This document shows, in pieces, positions 14,955-23,788 of a stretch of 64,000 nt of DNA. A program made the position numbers and the translations under genes. Source of the DNA: Alphaproteobacteria bacterium. GTDB lineage: Bacteria; Myxococcota_A; UBA796; GCA-2862545. Within the stretch, counting starts at the first letter, position 1; each line of letters starts with the position of its first letter. The notes beneath the pieces were generated by a model. The model worked only from the letters and a program-made list of their open reading frames with translations. It was not told the origin of the DNA and did not search any database. The stretch spans positions 62,001 to 126,000 of the forward strand of contig JACKEQ010000010.1 of NCBI GenBank assembly GCA_020632885.1, read 5' to 3'.

Positions 14955-16776
14955 TCAGGGACACACGAGCCCCTCCAGGGGGTTCGCCTCCCAGTCGGTC
15001 GGGTAGGTCGCATCGAGCGTCGCGAGCACCGAGGGCGTGACCGGGAGCTGGTAGGCCGTCATGTACGGCCCGAAGTCCCGATCGAGCTGCGCCGAGAGCG
15101 TCTCGGCGACCGCATCGATGTGGGCCTGCTGGTCGGTCCCGGGCTCCACGAAGGCATGGTAGGCCGCGGAGAGCCCGTCCCACCCGATGGCGGGGTCGTC
15201 AGCGATGGACATCGCGAAGTCCACGACGTCCGCGGTCCCGAAGTCCGTCGCGTCACACCCCCCGGAGGCGAGGCAGTTGCACACGAAGGCCTCGCGGGTC
15301 GCCTGGCGTTCGGCGTCCGAGCGGCCGGACCACTGCTGGTGGCTCCCGGCGCCGAACACGGTGTCCACCGCGACCATGTTCAGCAGGTTGGGCTCGCCCT
15401 CACGCCAGCTGATGTAGGCGTACTTGTCGAGGTACAGGAGGGTGCCCGGGTTCGAGAAGGAGTGCCCGGCCTCGTGCAGGAAGCCCCACTTGCCCAGGAA
15501 GCTCGTCTGCCAGAACGGGTTCGTGGTGCTCAGCTCCCACGTATGGGACAGGTAGGCCGGGTTGCCGGAGTGGGCGCCGCCGCCCTCCACGCGGAGGTCG
15601 AAGAAGAACATGTGGGGTGTGGACCAACCGGACTGTCCGCTGAAGTCCTGCTCGACCCGCCACAGGTCGCCGAGCGTCGTGATCATCTCCTCGATCGAGT
15701 CGGTGGCCGCGGCGATCTCGTCCGTGTGCCCGAGCACGAACACGTCTTCCTCCTGGAGCATGGTGAACGGCACCGTGGTGGCCGCGAGCTCGGCCGCGAA
15801 GTCCGCATCGTTGTCGACCCCCGCGACGAAGTGGGGCTGGGGGAGCACGTTGTGCAGCGTGAGGGTGACGGGACCCCAGGACTCGCGGGCCATCAGCAGG
15901 ATCGGTCCGCCCATCGGGGCGTTCAGCACGCCGGACCCGTCGCTCTCGATCGCCAGGGTGCCCGCCGCGCCGGGGAAGCGCGCTGTCGAGCGCGGACACA
16001 GCTGGCAGGAGCGCGGCATCGTCCACTCCGTGGTCCAGTGGGCGTAGAGGTAGGCGTCCGGGGGCAGGTCGCCCTCGACGAACACGGCCACCTGCTCACC
16101 GGGGGCCGCGTAGTAGCCCGTGGGCATGAAGTGGTGCGGGTAGTCGCGCGTGTCGAGGGTCACCGTGACCGAGACGCGCGGCTCCGAGGTGCCGGGGTCG
16201 CCCGGGTAGTCCGCGACGCTCGCCGGGACGTCGACCTGATCGGGGTACAGCGTCGTGGTCCGGAAGAACCGTGCCTGCACCAGGAGGTCGTCGTACGTGA
16301 TGGCGTCGTCCCAGTAGTGGGGCGTCGCCTTCGTCACCTCGGGGTACCCCATCGCCCGATGCAGGGCCTCCGTGTACACGATGACCGGCTCGAGGTTGGA
16401 GAGGTGCTGAGACGCCGTGCTGGAGCTGTAGAAGACCCTGTACAGGTCCTCGGCGTCGGCGCTCTCGAGGCCGAGCTGGGTGCGGGCCGCCAGCTCGATG
16501 GCACCGGTGAGGTTCTCGGTCCGGGTGTCCGCCGCCAGCGGCTGGGCGTACGACGGAGAGGCCGTCAGCGGGCGCGCTGTAGCCGTAGTGGGTCCCGGAG
16601 AGCCCGGCCTCGCGCATGATCACGGACTTGGGGTCGTAGGTGGTGTAGACGGGATGGGTGTCGAGGTAGTGGGCGTAGGGGTGGGACGCCTCGAGCACCA
16701 CGCCCCCTCCGCCGTAGAGGTGAGCGAGCACGGCGTCCGCGTCCATGGTCTTGCTGTCCGGAGTGTCCGATTCCCT
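14955..16776 (-). pseudogene. M60-like (enhancin-type) zinc peptidase gene, 5'-truncated by IS256-family element
   Basis: The frame encodes an M60-type peptidase: TGYYAAPGEQVAVFVEGDLP is the characteristic N-terminal strand and HEAGHSF the zinc-binding motif, followed by a helical C-terminal region. M60 enzymes cleave mucin-like glycoproteins outside the cell. The 5' end runs into the IS left end at 16777. The residues there (ESDTPDSKTMDADAV) look like the linker after a lost lipoprotein signal. The frame also shifts near 16570-16572, where deleting one base of a GGG run joins THYGYSAP to ASPSYAQPLAAD. ATG 16746 could start a protein without a signal peptide, but a functional secreted enzyme is unlikely. 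Confidence 0.7.
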
Positions 16777-16800
16777 GTGTAAACCCGCGTTCTCAGTAGG
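16777..16800 (+). repeat. IS256-family left terminal inverted repeat
   Basis: The pattern is GTGTAAACCC-N3-TTCTC-N-GTAGG, read inward from the left end. It matches the right repeat at 20 of 24 positions; positions 11-13 and 19 differ. Confidence 0.8.
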
Positions 16801-16998
16801 CGGGTTCTGTGCCGTGGGGCACCGGCACCATACACCGGAACTACCGTGCCGCCTACAGACGCCGATTCGGCGCTGACGTGGAGGCGGCACCGCCAGCTCT
16901 GCTGGCCGCTCCGGGTGGGCGAGTCCTGGGCCGGCCCTGCGGTGGAGTCAGCCGAGAGGTGGCTCGATAGCCGCTGCCGGCCCTGTGGGCGCTGGGGG

Positions 16999-17048
16999 CA
17001 ACCTGGCAGCACGACTGGACTCGAATCCCCGAGTCCAATGCCAGGTTG
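16999..17048. other. 50-bp two-tier hairpin inside the IS left arm
   Basis: Outer arms CAACCTGGCA (16999-17008) and TGCCAGGTTG (17039-17048) are perfectly complementary. They enclose an inner stem GGACTCG/CGAGTCC. No T-tract follows. Integron attC core motifs (RYYYAAC/GTTRRRY) are absent and it does not fold as a tRNA. It could be a structured RNA, a protein-binding site or a leftover of a former insertion. The flanking 16801-17156 region has no credible gene. Confidence 0.55.
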
Positions 17049-17156
17049 TCCCAGTCCCTATGGGCGACGTGGGCGAGCTTTCGCTGCCTGGTGGACAGGG
17101 TCGAGCTTCAACGCTCGTCCGCGTCGTCCATGGGGGCGCAGCGTCCATGGGGCATG

Positions 17157-18395
17157 CTACCGGTGGTTCGCGTAGTCCTCCAGCGGTAGCCGGTCGCCGA
17201 AGTGGATCGACAGCTGCTGGATCGTCTGGTCCCAGGCCTGCTTCGTGTACGTCCACTTCTGACTGGCGCGGTCGATGGCCAGCCAGAGCAGCTTGAAGAC
17301 CGCATCGTCGGAGGGGAAGGCACCCCGTGTCTTCGTGATCTTCCGGAGTTGGCGGTTCAATGCCTCGATTGCGTTCGTGGTGTAGATGGCCCTGCGGATT
17401 TCCGGGCCAAACTCGAAGAACGGCCTGACACGTTGCCAATTGGTCTCCCACGAGCGACCGATTGTCGGGTACTGCGCGTCCCACTTCTCCCTGAAGGTCG
17501 CGAGCGCCTGCACTGCCTCATCCTCGGTGCCAGCTCGGTAGATGGCCTTCAGGTCGGATGCCATCTCCCTCTTGTTCTTCCACGACACAAGGTTCGTGCT
17601 GTGGCGAACCATGTGGACGATGCAGGTCTGGACGATGGCACGCGGGAACGTCGCCTCGATGGCCTCGGGAAACCCCTTGAGCCCGTCCACGCTCGCGATG
17701 AGGATATCCTCGACGCCCCGGTTCTTCAGGTCATTGATGACGTGCAACCAGAACTTCGCGCCCTCGGTGTCCGCCACCCAGAGCCCGAGGACCTCCTTCC
17801 GGCCGCGCATGTTCACGCCGAGCGCGACGTAGATCGTCCGATTGCGAACGACGCCCTCCTTCCGGACCTTCACGACGAACCCGTCGAGGTAGACAATCGG
17901 GTAGACGCGATCGAGCGTGCGCTTCTGCCACTCACGCACGGCGTCCAGGACCTGGTCGGTCACCTTGCTGATGAGCGCTGGGCTGACCTCGATACCGTAA
18001 ATCTCCTGGAGATGAGCCTGGATTTCACGGACGCTCAGGCCGCGTGCATACAGGCTGATGAGCTTGTCATCGAAGCCCTGAAGCCGCCGTTGTCCCTTCT
18101 TGACGACCTGAGGGTCGAACGAGCCAGCTCGGTCGCGGGGCACATCGAGTTCGATTGCCCCGGTGTCCATGAGAACCGTCTTCGGGCTCGAGCCGTTGCG
18201 CGAGTTGCCTCCATCGAAGCCTTCCTTCGCATGCTTCTCGTAGCCGAGGTGCTCGGTCATCTCGGCCTGGAGCATTCGCTCCAAGGCCAGCTTCTTCAGC
18301 TTCGCGACCGCGGCGGACAGGTCGTCTGGTGAGTCGACTTCACCCGCGAGGGACGCGACGAGGTCGTCGATGGTGGTCTGCTGCTTCTCTGACAT
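17157..18395 (-). CDS. IS256-family transposase
   Basis: This intact 412-residue DDE transposase starts at ATG 18395. The catalytic triad is visible: Asp171 in YLDGFVVK, Asp237 in SVDGLKGFPEAI and Glu344 in TTNAIEALNRQL, with the C/H region CIVHMVRHS between the last two. The N-terminal part (LERMLQAEMTEHLGYEKH, NSRNGSSPKTV) is the usual IS256 DNA-binding half. IS256 elements move by a copy-out circle intermediate. Full length and intact motifs suggest it could be active. It lies on the minus strand, like the gene it disrupts. Confidence 0.95.
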   Translation of the reverse strand: MSEKQQTTIDDLVASLAGEVDSPDDLSAAVAKLKKLALERMLQAEMTEHLGYEKHAKEGFDGGNSRNGSSPKTVLMDTGAIELDVPRDRAGSFDPQVVKKGQRRLQGFDDKLISLYARGLSVREIQAHLQEIYGIEVSPALISKVTDQVLDAVREWQKRTLDRVYPIVYLDGFVVKVRKEGVVRNRTIYVALGVNMRGRKEVLGLWVADTEGAKFWLHVINDLKNRGVEDILIASVDGLKGFPEAIEATFPRAIVQTCIVHMVRHSTNLVSWKNKREMASDLKAIYRAGTEDEAVQALATFREKWDAQYPTIGRSWETNWQRVRPFFEFGPEIRRAIYTTNAIEALNRQLRKITKTRGAFPSDDAVFKLLWLAIDRASQKWTYTKQAWDQTIQQLSIHFGDRLPLEDYANHR

Positions 18396-18413
18396 GGCTC
18401 TCTCCTTGGGGAG

Positions 18414-18437
18414 CCTACCGAGAATCAGGGTTTACAC
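18414..18437 (-). repeat. IS256-family right terminal inverted repeat
   Basis: The reverse complement reads GTGTAAACCC-N3-TTCTC-N-GTAGG, pairing with the left repeat at 16777-16800. It lies 18 bp upstream of the transposase ATG, so the transposase promoter probably overlaps or lies outside it. Confidence 0.8.
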
Positions 18438-18961
18438 GAAGAACTAGACAGTCTCGTGGACGGACAGCCGGAATCCCGGACGACGCGGGCCGCCGGTGGG
18501 CGCCCAGCTCGCCCCGGCACTCCGCCCACGGCGTCATCCCCGCCCCGACGTGCGACACGCTCGGGCGCCCATAGGGCGCAGCCACGACGCGGCCTCGGTC
18601 GTGCGCCGTGCCCTGCTCCTCCGCCTCGACCCGCCCCAGGTTGCGCATGGCCGATGGCACGCCAGAGGCCGGACCGAGCAAAGCTCGGCCGGGCTCAGCG
18701 TAGCGCCGGGGCGGGGGGGTTGCGAAGGGGGGGCCCCACTGGGCCCACCCTCAGCTCAGCTCCCGGGCAGGTTTCGCCCAGTCCCTGACTACCGAGTTTC
18801 CCGGGCGAGCCGGCTCGCCCGTTTGCCTCGGCGGGGGGCGGAACCGTCCGGTCGTCCGTGAAGCAGCGCCCCAGTCCGGGTCTACCCTCCGCCGTGCCAC
18901 CAGCACTCCAACCCCTGTCGCACCGCCGCTCCGCCTCCGACGTACCCCCGAAACCCGTCTC
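18438..18961. other. Gene-poor 524-bp flank right of the IS
   Basis: No credible coding frame is seen on either strand. It does not contain a recognisable 5' half of the M60 gene. It holds a CCGAGC-AAA-GCTCGG hairpin (18674-18688), G-runs near 18710-18735 and a perfect 20-bp palindrome centred on GAGCCGGCTC (18802-18821) followed by GTTTG, which could serve as a weak bidirectional terminator. It looks like degenerate or scrambled DNA left by the IS. Confidence 0.5.
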
Positions 18962-19714
18962 TCACCCGTCCCGGACCATCTGCAGGAACGCCCGGAGGCC
19001 CGCGATCACCTCCTTGTCGCGGGTCAGCTTCTCCAGCGAGCGCTCCATCTCCAGACCCAGCCGGTCCAGCGCATCCCGGTGCCGTCGCTCCTGGGAGGTC
19101 AGCCGGGCCTCCAGGTCCGCGGAGAGCCCGTCCAGGCGGGCCGAGAGGGCCACCAGACCCGAGCGGTCGTCGTCCAGCCTGCGCGACAGGTCCTTCAGCC
19201 CGTGCTCCACCGCATGCAGCCGGGCGCCCAGGGTGCGCGCGTCCGGGGGAGGGAGGACCGCCCGTCGCTCCAGCGCCCGCAGGCGCGCCCGCACATGACC
19301 CACCATCGCCGCCGTCGGGCGCAGGGCGAGCGTCACCAGGAAGGCGCCAGCCGCGAAGAGACCCACCCGCCCGTCCGACGCCCAGGCCACCGCCGCGCAG
19401 ACGCCAGCGCCGAGCAGGTGCAGGCTCACCGCCACCGCCAGGAGCCGTCGGGCGAGCCGGCTCGCCTCGTGACGCTCGGCATCCGGCACCCGGATCTCGC
19501 GCCCCCCGCTGTCCGACTGCGTGCGCTGCACCCCGCGCGCCGCGAAGTAGAGGTCCCACGGGAGCTTCACCACCGCGAAGAGCGCGACCAGCGCGCCGAG
19601 ACCAGCCACCGCGTCCACCGCCTCCGTCGGCGAGAGCCGTCCGCCGGTCGCGAACAGCACCAACCCCACCGTCCCCAGCGCGCCCCAGACCCCGAGCGCG
19701 ATGCGCCACGCCAT
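18962..19714 (-). CDS. Membrane protein with C-terminal coiled coil
   Basis: This 250-residue protein from ATG 19714 has two N-terminal helices (IALGVWGALGTVGLVLFAT, LGALVALFAVVKLPWDLYF), a second pair near residues 92-130 and a long charged C-terminus (about 145-245) rich in heptad Leu (LGARLHAVEHGLKDLSRRLD, LSARLDGLSADLEARL). This suggests a membrane-anchored cytoplasmic coiled-coil protein. No family is recognised. It is the next gene downstream of the DUF at 19788, on the same strand with a 73-nt gap. Confidence 0.65.
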   Translation of the reverse strand: MAWRIALGVWGALGTVGLVLFATGGRLSPTEAVDAVAGLGALVALFAVVKLPWDLYFAARGVQRTQSDSGGREIRVPDAERHEASRLARRLLAVAVSLHLLGAGVCAAVAWASDGRVGLFAAGAFLVTLALRPTAAMVGHVRARLRALERRAVLPPPDARTLGARLHAVEHGLKDLSRRLDDDRSGLVALSARLDGLSADLEARLTSQERRHRDALDRLGLEMERSLEKLTRDKEVIAGLRAFLQMVRDG

Positions 19715-19787
19715 GCTGGCCTCCACGGAGCACAGCGTCTCCACACGACGTCGACAGCCCGTGAGCACACGGTGAATCCCGTGTGAA

Positions 19788-20849
19788 TCAGCTGGACGTC
19801 AGCATCGCCGCGAGCTCGGGAGGGACGTCCTCCACGCCTCCCTTGTCCGCAGGACGCGCCCGCGATGCGTACTCCCGCACGAGGTCCGCCTCGCCTCGCA
19901 GGATCGCAGCATCCATCGGATCCCGGACGTCCCGCGCAGCGACCCAGAGCACCGTGTTCGCCGCGAGCACCCCGATGGCCCCGAGCGTGCGCTCCGCACC
20001 CTCCATGTTCCGGACCTTCCAGAACAACGGCGCCACCGCACGGATGTCCGCGAGCTGCGCGGTGTACCGGTGGTCCGCCAGCCTCCCCTCCCGCATCGTG
20101 AACCGCGGGCACGTCACCCCGTCGAGGTCCACCTCGAGGTCGTCGGGCTCGGCAGGCGCCACGCGGTGCCAGCCCCCGGCCTCCGCGAGGCTGTCCTCGT
20201 AGGCCCGCGAGAGCCAGACCGCCGACCGGTACGCAGGATCGAGGTGGTAGCTGCGCCACTCGGGGTGCGTGAGCGCGTCGTGCAGGTCGGCACCCACGAT
20301 GTCCGCGATCTCGTGGGAGAGCCGCACGAGGGCGGGGTAGGTCCACCTCTCGTCGGGGAGGGTGGACAGCAGCACCAGATCGTCCGCGAGGATCTCGATG
20401 GGCCGGCCCACCTCCCCCCGCACGGTCACGGTCCGCACCCTTCGCCGCGGAAAGCCGAGCAGCCCCGCCCGACCCGCGACACCGGGCTCCACGACGACGT
20501 CCTGACGGGCCGACGTCCACGCGATCCAGCCCACGAGGACCGCCAGCACCCCACCCGCCACGGTCCCCACACCCAGGGTGACTGCCGCCCCCACGAACGC
20601 GCCCACTGCGGCGACGAGGATGGCGAGCGTGGCGACGAACGAGAGCCACACCAGGAATCCCGTGAACGCGAAGGTCCCGAAGAGGATCTGCAGCTCCGTG
20701 CTCGACTGCAGATCCTGGCGCGGCGGCGTGAAGCGGATGCCCTTCGCCGTGCGCTCGATGAGCTTCTCGAGGTCCCGCGGCCCCTCGTCCGTCATGCGCC
20801 GCTGAGCCTCGCGCGGCACCGGACCCACCCGCAGGAGGTCCTCCGTCAC
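19788..20849 (-). CDS. Hypothetical membrane protein
   Basis: This 353-residue protein is read from GTG 20849; ATG 20795 is an alternative, and neither has a strong ribosome-binding site. A double hydrophobic block (about residues 50-115: GTFAFTGFLVWLSFVATLAILVAA and GVLAVLVGWIAW) is followed by a soluble domain. That domain has a PH-like strand pattern (RVRTVTVRGEVGRPIEILADD) and an extended region with YPALVRLSHEIADIVG. Its C-terminus is charged. No family is assigned. The gene diverges from the DUF1592/DUF1588 gene over about 105 nt. Confidence 0.6.
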   Translation of the reverse strand: MTEDLLRVGPVPREAQRRMTDEGPRDLEKLIERTAKGIRFTPPRQDLQSSTELQILFGTFAFTGFLVWLSFVATLAILVAAVGAFVGAAVTLGVGTVAGGVLAVLVGWIAWTSARQDVVVEPGVAGRAGLLGFPRRRVRTVTVRGEVGRPIEILADDLVLLSTLPDERWTYPALVRLSHEIADIVGADLHDALTHPEWRSYHLDPAYRSAVWLSRAYEDSLAEAGGWHRVAPAEPDDLEVDLDGVTCPRFTMREGRLADHRYTAQLADIRAVAPLFWKVRNMEGAERTLGAIGVLAANTVLWVAARDVRDPMDAAILRGEADLVREYASRARPADKGGVEDVPPELAAMLTSS

Positions 20850-20954
20850 GCCAGCAGCCCAGGGATCTTCGGCAGAAGCGGCATCCGGCCACCCTATCCC
20901 GCCCGTCCCCGACGCGTCACACGCGGCGTTCCCGGCAGGTGCTACCCTACGCAC

Positions 20955-22505
20955 ATGCACTGGATCCCACTCCTCGTCCTCGGCTGCTCCCCGGCCTACG
21001 ACCCCGGTCCCGAGCCGGCCGTCGTCACGCCCGAGCCCGCCCTCCGCCGGCTCACCATCCGGCAGTACACCAACACGCTCCAGGACCTCTACGGCGAGGA
21101 CCTCGTCCTCCCCACGAGCCTCGAGCCCGACACCCGTCTCGAAGGCCTCGCGTCCCTCGGTGCCGCCGTGAGCGCGACGTCCCCGCTGGGCGTCGAGCGC
21201 TACGAGCGCGCCGCGGACCTCGTGGCGTCCCAGCTCCTCGGCGAGGGCACCACGGGCGGGCTGCCGTGCGATCCGTCCGGCCCCGCCGACTCCGCCTGCG
21301 CCCGGCAGTTCGTGGAGGCCGAGGGCATGCGGGTGTTCCGGCGGTCTCTCACACCGGAGGAGATCGACCGGCTCGCAGGCCTCGTCACCACGGTGGGCTC
21401 CCAGGCCGGAGACTTCCGGGTGGGCGCGTTCACCGCCCTCACCGCCATGCTCCAGTCGCCCCACTTCGTCTACCGCACCGAGCATGCCCCCGGCACGCTC
21501 GACGCGTTCGAGCTGGCCTCGCGGCTGTCGTACTTCCTCTGGGACGGCCCGCCCGACACCGAGCTCCTCGAGGCCGCCGCCTCCGGCGCGCTCCTCGAGC
21601 CCGACATGAAGCGCGAGCAGGTCGAGCGCATGGTGGCCGACGCCCGCTTCCGCCGCGGGGTCCGCGACTTCTTCGGCGAGCTCTACCACCTGGAGGGGCT
21701 CGACGGCATGACCAAGGACCCCAACGTCTTCAGCCACGCGAGCCCGGAGCTCTGGGCGAGCTCGAAGGTGGAGACGCTGGCCGTGATCGAGGACCTCGTG
21801 GTGGACCGCGATGCCGACTACCGCACGCTCATGACGAGCCGCCGCACGTACGTCGACCACCGGCTCGCCGCGCTCTACGAGATCCCCGCCCCCACCCTGG
21901 ACGGCTTCGCCTGGGTCGAGCTCCCCGAGAGCACCGGCCGGCGCGGGCTCCTCGGGCATGCCAGCGTGCTCGGGCTCAACGCCCACCCCACGCGCTCCAG
22001 CGCCACGCGGCGCGGCAAGTTCATCCGCGGCACGCTGCTCTGCCAGTTCATCCCGCCGCCCCCGGCCGACGTCGACACCTCGATCCCCGAGGCGAGCAAC
22101 GCGCCCACCCTGCGCGACCGCCTGCAGGTCCACCAGGAGGACCCCACGTGCGCGAGCTGCCACGTGCCCCTCGACTCGGTGGGCCTGGCGCTCGAGAACT
22201 TCGACGGCGAGGCCCGCTGGCGCGAGCGCGAGAACGACGCGCGCATCGACCCGTCGGGCGTGGTGGACGGCCTGCCCTTCGACGACGCGGTGGGTCTGGG
22301 CGACGCGCTGGCGTCCCACGAGGACCTCACGACCTGCATCACCGAGCAGCTCTACGCCTACGCGGTCGGTCACCCGGTGAGCAACGGCGAGGACGAGGTG
22401 GTGCTCTGGCTCCACGACGACTTCGCGGGCAACGGGTTCTCCGTGGCCCACCTCATGGAGGCCATCGCGCTCTCGGACGTCTTCGCCAAGGGAGGTACCC
22501 CATGA
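20955..22505 (+). CDS. DUF1592/DUF1588-type cytochrome-like lipoprotein (planctomycete/myxobacterial family)
   Basis: This 516-residue lipoprotein (MHWIPLLVLGC, lipidated Cys11) has domains in the family order. RRLTIRQYTNTLQDLYGEDL is DUF1587, AEGMRVFRRSLTPEEIDRLA DUF1595, and ELASRLSYFLWDGPPDTELL DUF1592. GLLGHASVLGLNAHPTRSS is DUF1588, containing a haem-binding CxxCH motif (Cys399, Cys402, His403). QLYAYAVGHPVS is DUF1585. These proteins are usually paired with DUF1552 proteins and are thought to be extracellular or periplasmic redox proteins, though no reaction is proven. It is coupled to the DUF1552 gene by ATGA. Confidence 0.88.
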   Translation: MHWIPLLVLGCSPAYDPGPEPAVVTPEPALRRLTIRQYTNTLQDLYGEDLVLPTSLEPDTRLEGLASLGAAVSATSPLGVERYERAADLVASQLLGEGTTGGLPCDPSGPADSACARQFVEAEGMRVFRRSLTPEEIDRLAGLVTTVGSQAGDFRVGAFTALTAMLQSPHFVYRTEHAPGTLDAFELASRLSYFLWDGPPDTELLEAAASGALLEPDMKREQVERMVADARFRRGVRDFFGELYHLEGLDGMTKDPNVFSHASPELWASSKVETLAVIEDLVVDRDADYRTLMTSRRTYVDHRLAALYEIPAPTLDGFAWVELPESTGRRGLLGHASVLGLNAHPTRSSATRRGKFIRGTLLCQFIPPPPADVDTSIPEASNAPTLRDRLQVHQEDPTCASCHVPLDSVGLALENFDGEARWRERENDARIDPSGVVDGLPFDDAVGLGDALASHEDLTTCITEQLYAYAVGHPVSNGEDEVVLWLHDDFAGNGFSVAHLMEAIALSDVFAKGGTP

Positions 22506-23788
22506 ACCGCCGCGGCTTCCTGCGGGGCGTGCTGGCCGGCGGTGTGGCCACCGTCGGGCTCCCCTGGCTCGAGTCCACCGCACGGGCCGGCGACGGCTTC
22601 CCCGTGCGCTACGTCCAGTGGATCTGGGGCAACGGCAACCGTCCGGAGCGCTGGATCCCCGCGGCCACCGGCCCGGACCACATGCTCTCCGACGAGCTCA
22701 TGCCGCTCCTCGACCTGAAGGACCGGATCTCCGTGATCACGGGCCTCTCCGTGCTCTACCCCAACAACGTGCCGCACTGGTCGGGCATCGGCGGGCTGCT
22801 CACGGGCGCGGAGGTGGACGGGAACGACGAGGACTGGTTCGTGCGGCGCAAGTCCCTCGACCAGCTCGTGGCGGACGGCATCGGCAGCTCCACGGTCTAC
22901 CGGTCCCTCGAGCTCGGGGTGTCCACGGCCAACGCGTTCTCCTGGAACGGCCCGGCGGCCGCGAACGTCGCCGAGGTCGACCCCATCGCGGTGTACGGAC
23001 GCCTGTTCGGGCCCACGTTCGTGGAGCCCGGCTCGGGCGGCATCGTCGACCCGAGGCTCGGCTACCGTCGCAGCGCGCTGGACGCCGTGATGGCGGACAT
23101 CTCGGCCCTGTCGGACAAGGTGAGCGCCTCCGATCGCGTGCGGCTCGAGCAGCACTTCACGGGCGTGCGCGACCTCGAGCTGCGCCTCGCCCGCCTCCAG
23201 GAGGACCCCCCGTCCTACGACGCCTGCATGCAGCCCGCGCAGCCGGTGGCGGAGTTCCCCGACATCGACGGCCGTCCCCAGCTCCAGGCCCGGCACGAGG
23301 CCCATGCCGCCCTCGTGGCCATGGCGCTCGCGTGCGACCTCACGCGGGTCGTCACCGTGCAGTGGTCCGAGCCGGTCGACAACGTGCTCTACCCGGGCGC
23401 CACGGACGGTCACCACAACCAGACCCACAACGAGCAGGGCGCCCAGCCCGAGGTGAACATGATCACCACGCAGATCATGGAGGGCTTCGGCAACTTCCTG
23501 CGGGCGCTGGACGCCATCCCCGAGGGGGACGCCAGCCTGCTCGACCATGCGCTGGTCCTCGGGTGCACCGACGTCTCCGAGGGCCGCACCCACAGCCTCG
23601 ACGAGATGCCCGTGGTGCTCGCCGGGAGCGCGTGTGGTGCCCTGCGCACCGGTGAGCACGTGCGCTACGTGCGCCGCAACAGCAACAGCCTCGGGCTCAC
23701 CGTGCTCCGCGCGATGGGCGTGAACCAGAACAGCTTCGGCGAGGCTGCCTTCGAGACGAGCGACGGGCTCACGGAGATCGAGCCATGA
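22502..23788 (+). CDS. DUF1552-family exported protein (Tat signal)
   Basis: This 428-residue protein begins MNRRGFLRGVLAGGVA, a twin-arginine signal (RRGFLRG), implying export in a folded state, perhaps with a cofactor. DUF1552 features include WGNGNRPERWIP, KDRISVITGLSV, HWSGIGGLLTG, LDLTRVVTVQW-like ALACDLTRVVTVQWSE, and HHNQTHNEQ. It is distantly related to the sulfatase/DUF1501 fold. It is the constant partner of the DUF1592/DUF1588 lipoprotein and overlaps it by ATGA; a further ATGA joins it to the next lipoprotein gene. Substrate unknown. Confidence 0.88.
   Translation: MNRRGFLRGVLAGGVATVGLPWLESTARAGDGFPVRYVQWIWGNGNRPERWIPAATGPDHMLSDELMPLLDLKDRISVITGLSVLYPNNVPHWSGIGGLLTGAEVDGNDEDWFVRRKSLDQLVADGIGSSTVYRSLELGVSTANAFSWNGPAAANVAEVDPIAVYGRLFGPTFVEPGSGGIVDPRLGYRRSALDAVMADISALSDKVSASDRVRLEQHFTGVRDLELRLARLQEDPPSYDACMQPAQPVAEFPDIDGRPQLQARHEAHAALVAMALACDLTRVVTVQWSEPVDNVLYPGATDGHHNQTHNEQGAQPEVNMITTQIMEGFGNFLRALDAIPEGDASLLDHALVLGCTDVSEGRTHSLDEMPVVLAGSACGALRTGEHVRYVRRNSNSLGLTVLRAMGVNQNSFGEAAFETSDGLTEIEP

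Larger units (their letters stand above)
16777..18437 (-). mobile_element. IS256-family insertion sequence
   Basis: Imperfect 24-bp terminal inverted repeats (20 of 24 identical) flank a full-length IS256-family transposase gene. The element is about 1.66 kb, longer than typical because about 355 bp lie between the left repeat and the transposase stop. Its composition is visibly less GC-rich than neighbouring genes. The 8-9 bp just outside the repeats (left GATTCCCT, right GAAGAACT) do not match, so no target duplication is seen. That suggests a rearrangement or deletion after insertion. It interrupts the M60-like gene. Confidence 0.85.

Noticed and set aside
16985..17075. Possible tRNA or integron attC site in the IS left arm
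   Set aside because: The segment TTCGAGTCC looks T-arm-like, but no acceptor, anticodon or D-arm can be folded. attC core motifs RYYYAAC/GTTRRRY do not match.
18438..18681. Missing 5' part of the M60 gene on the far side of the IS
   Set aside because: Minus-strand frames reading into the right repeat show no signal peptide or M60-like sequence.
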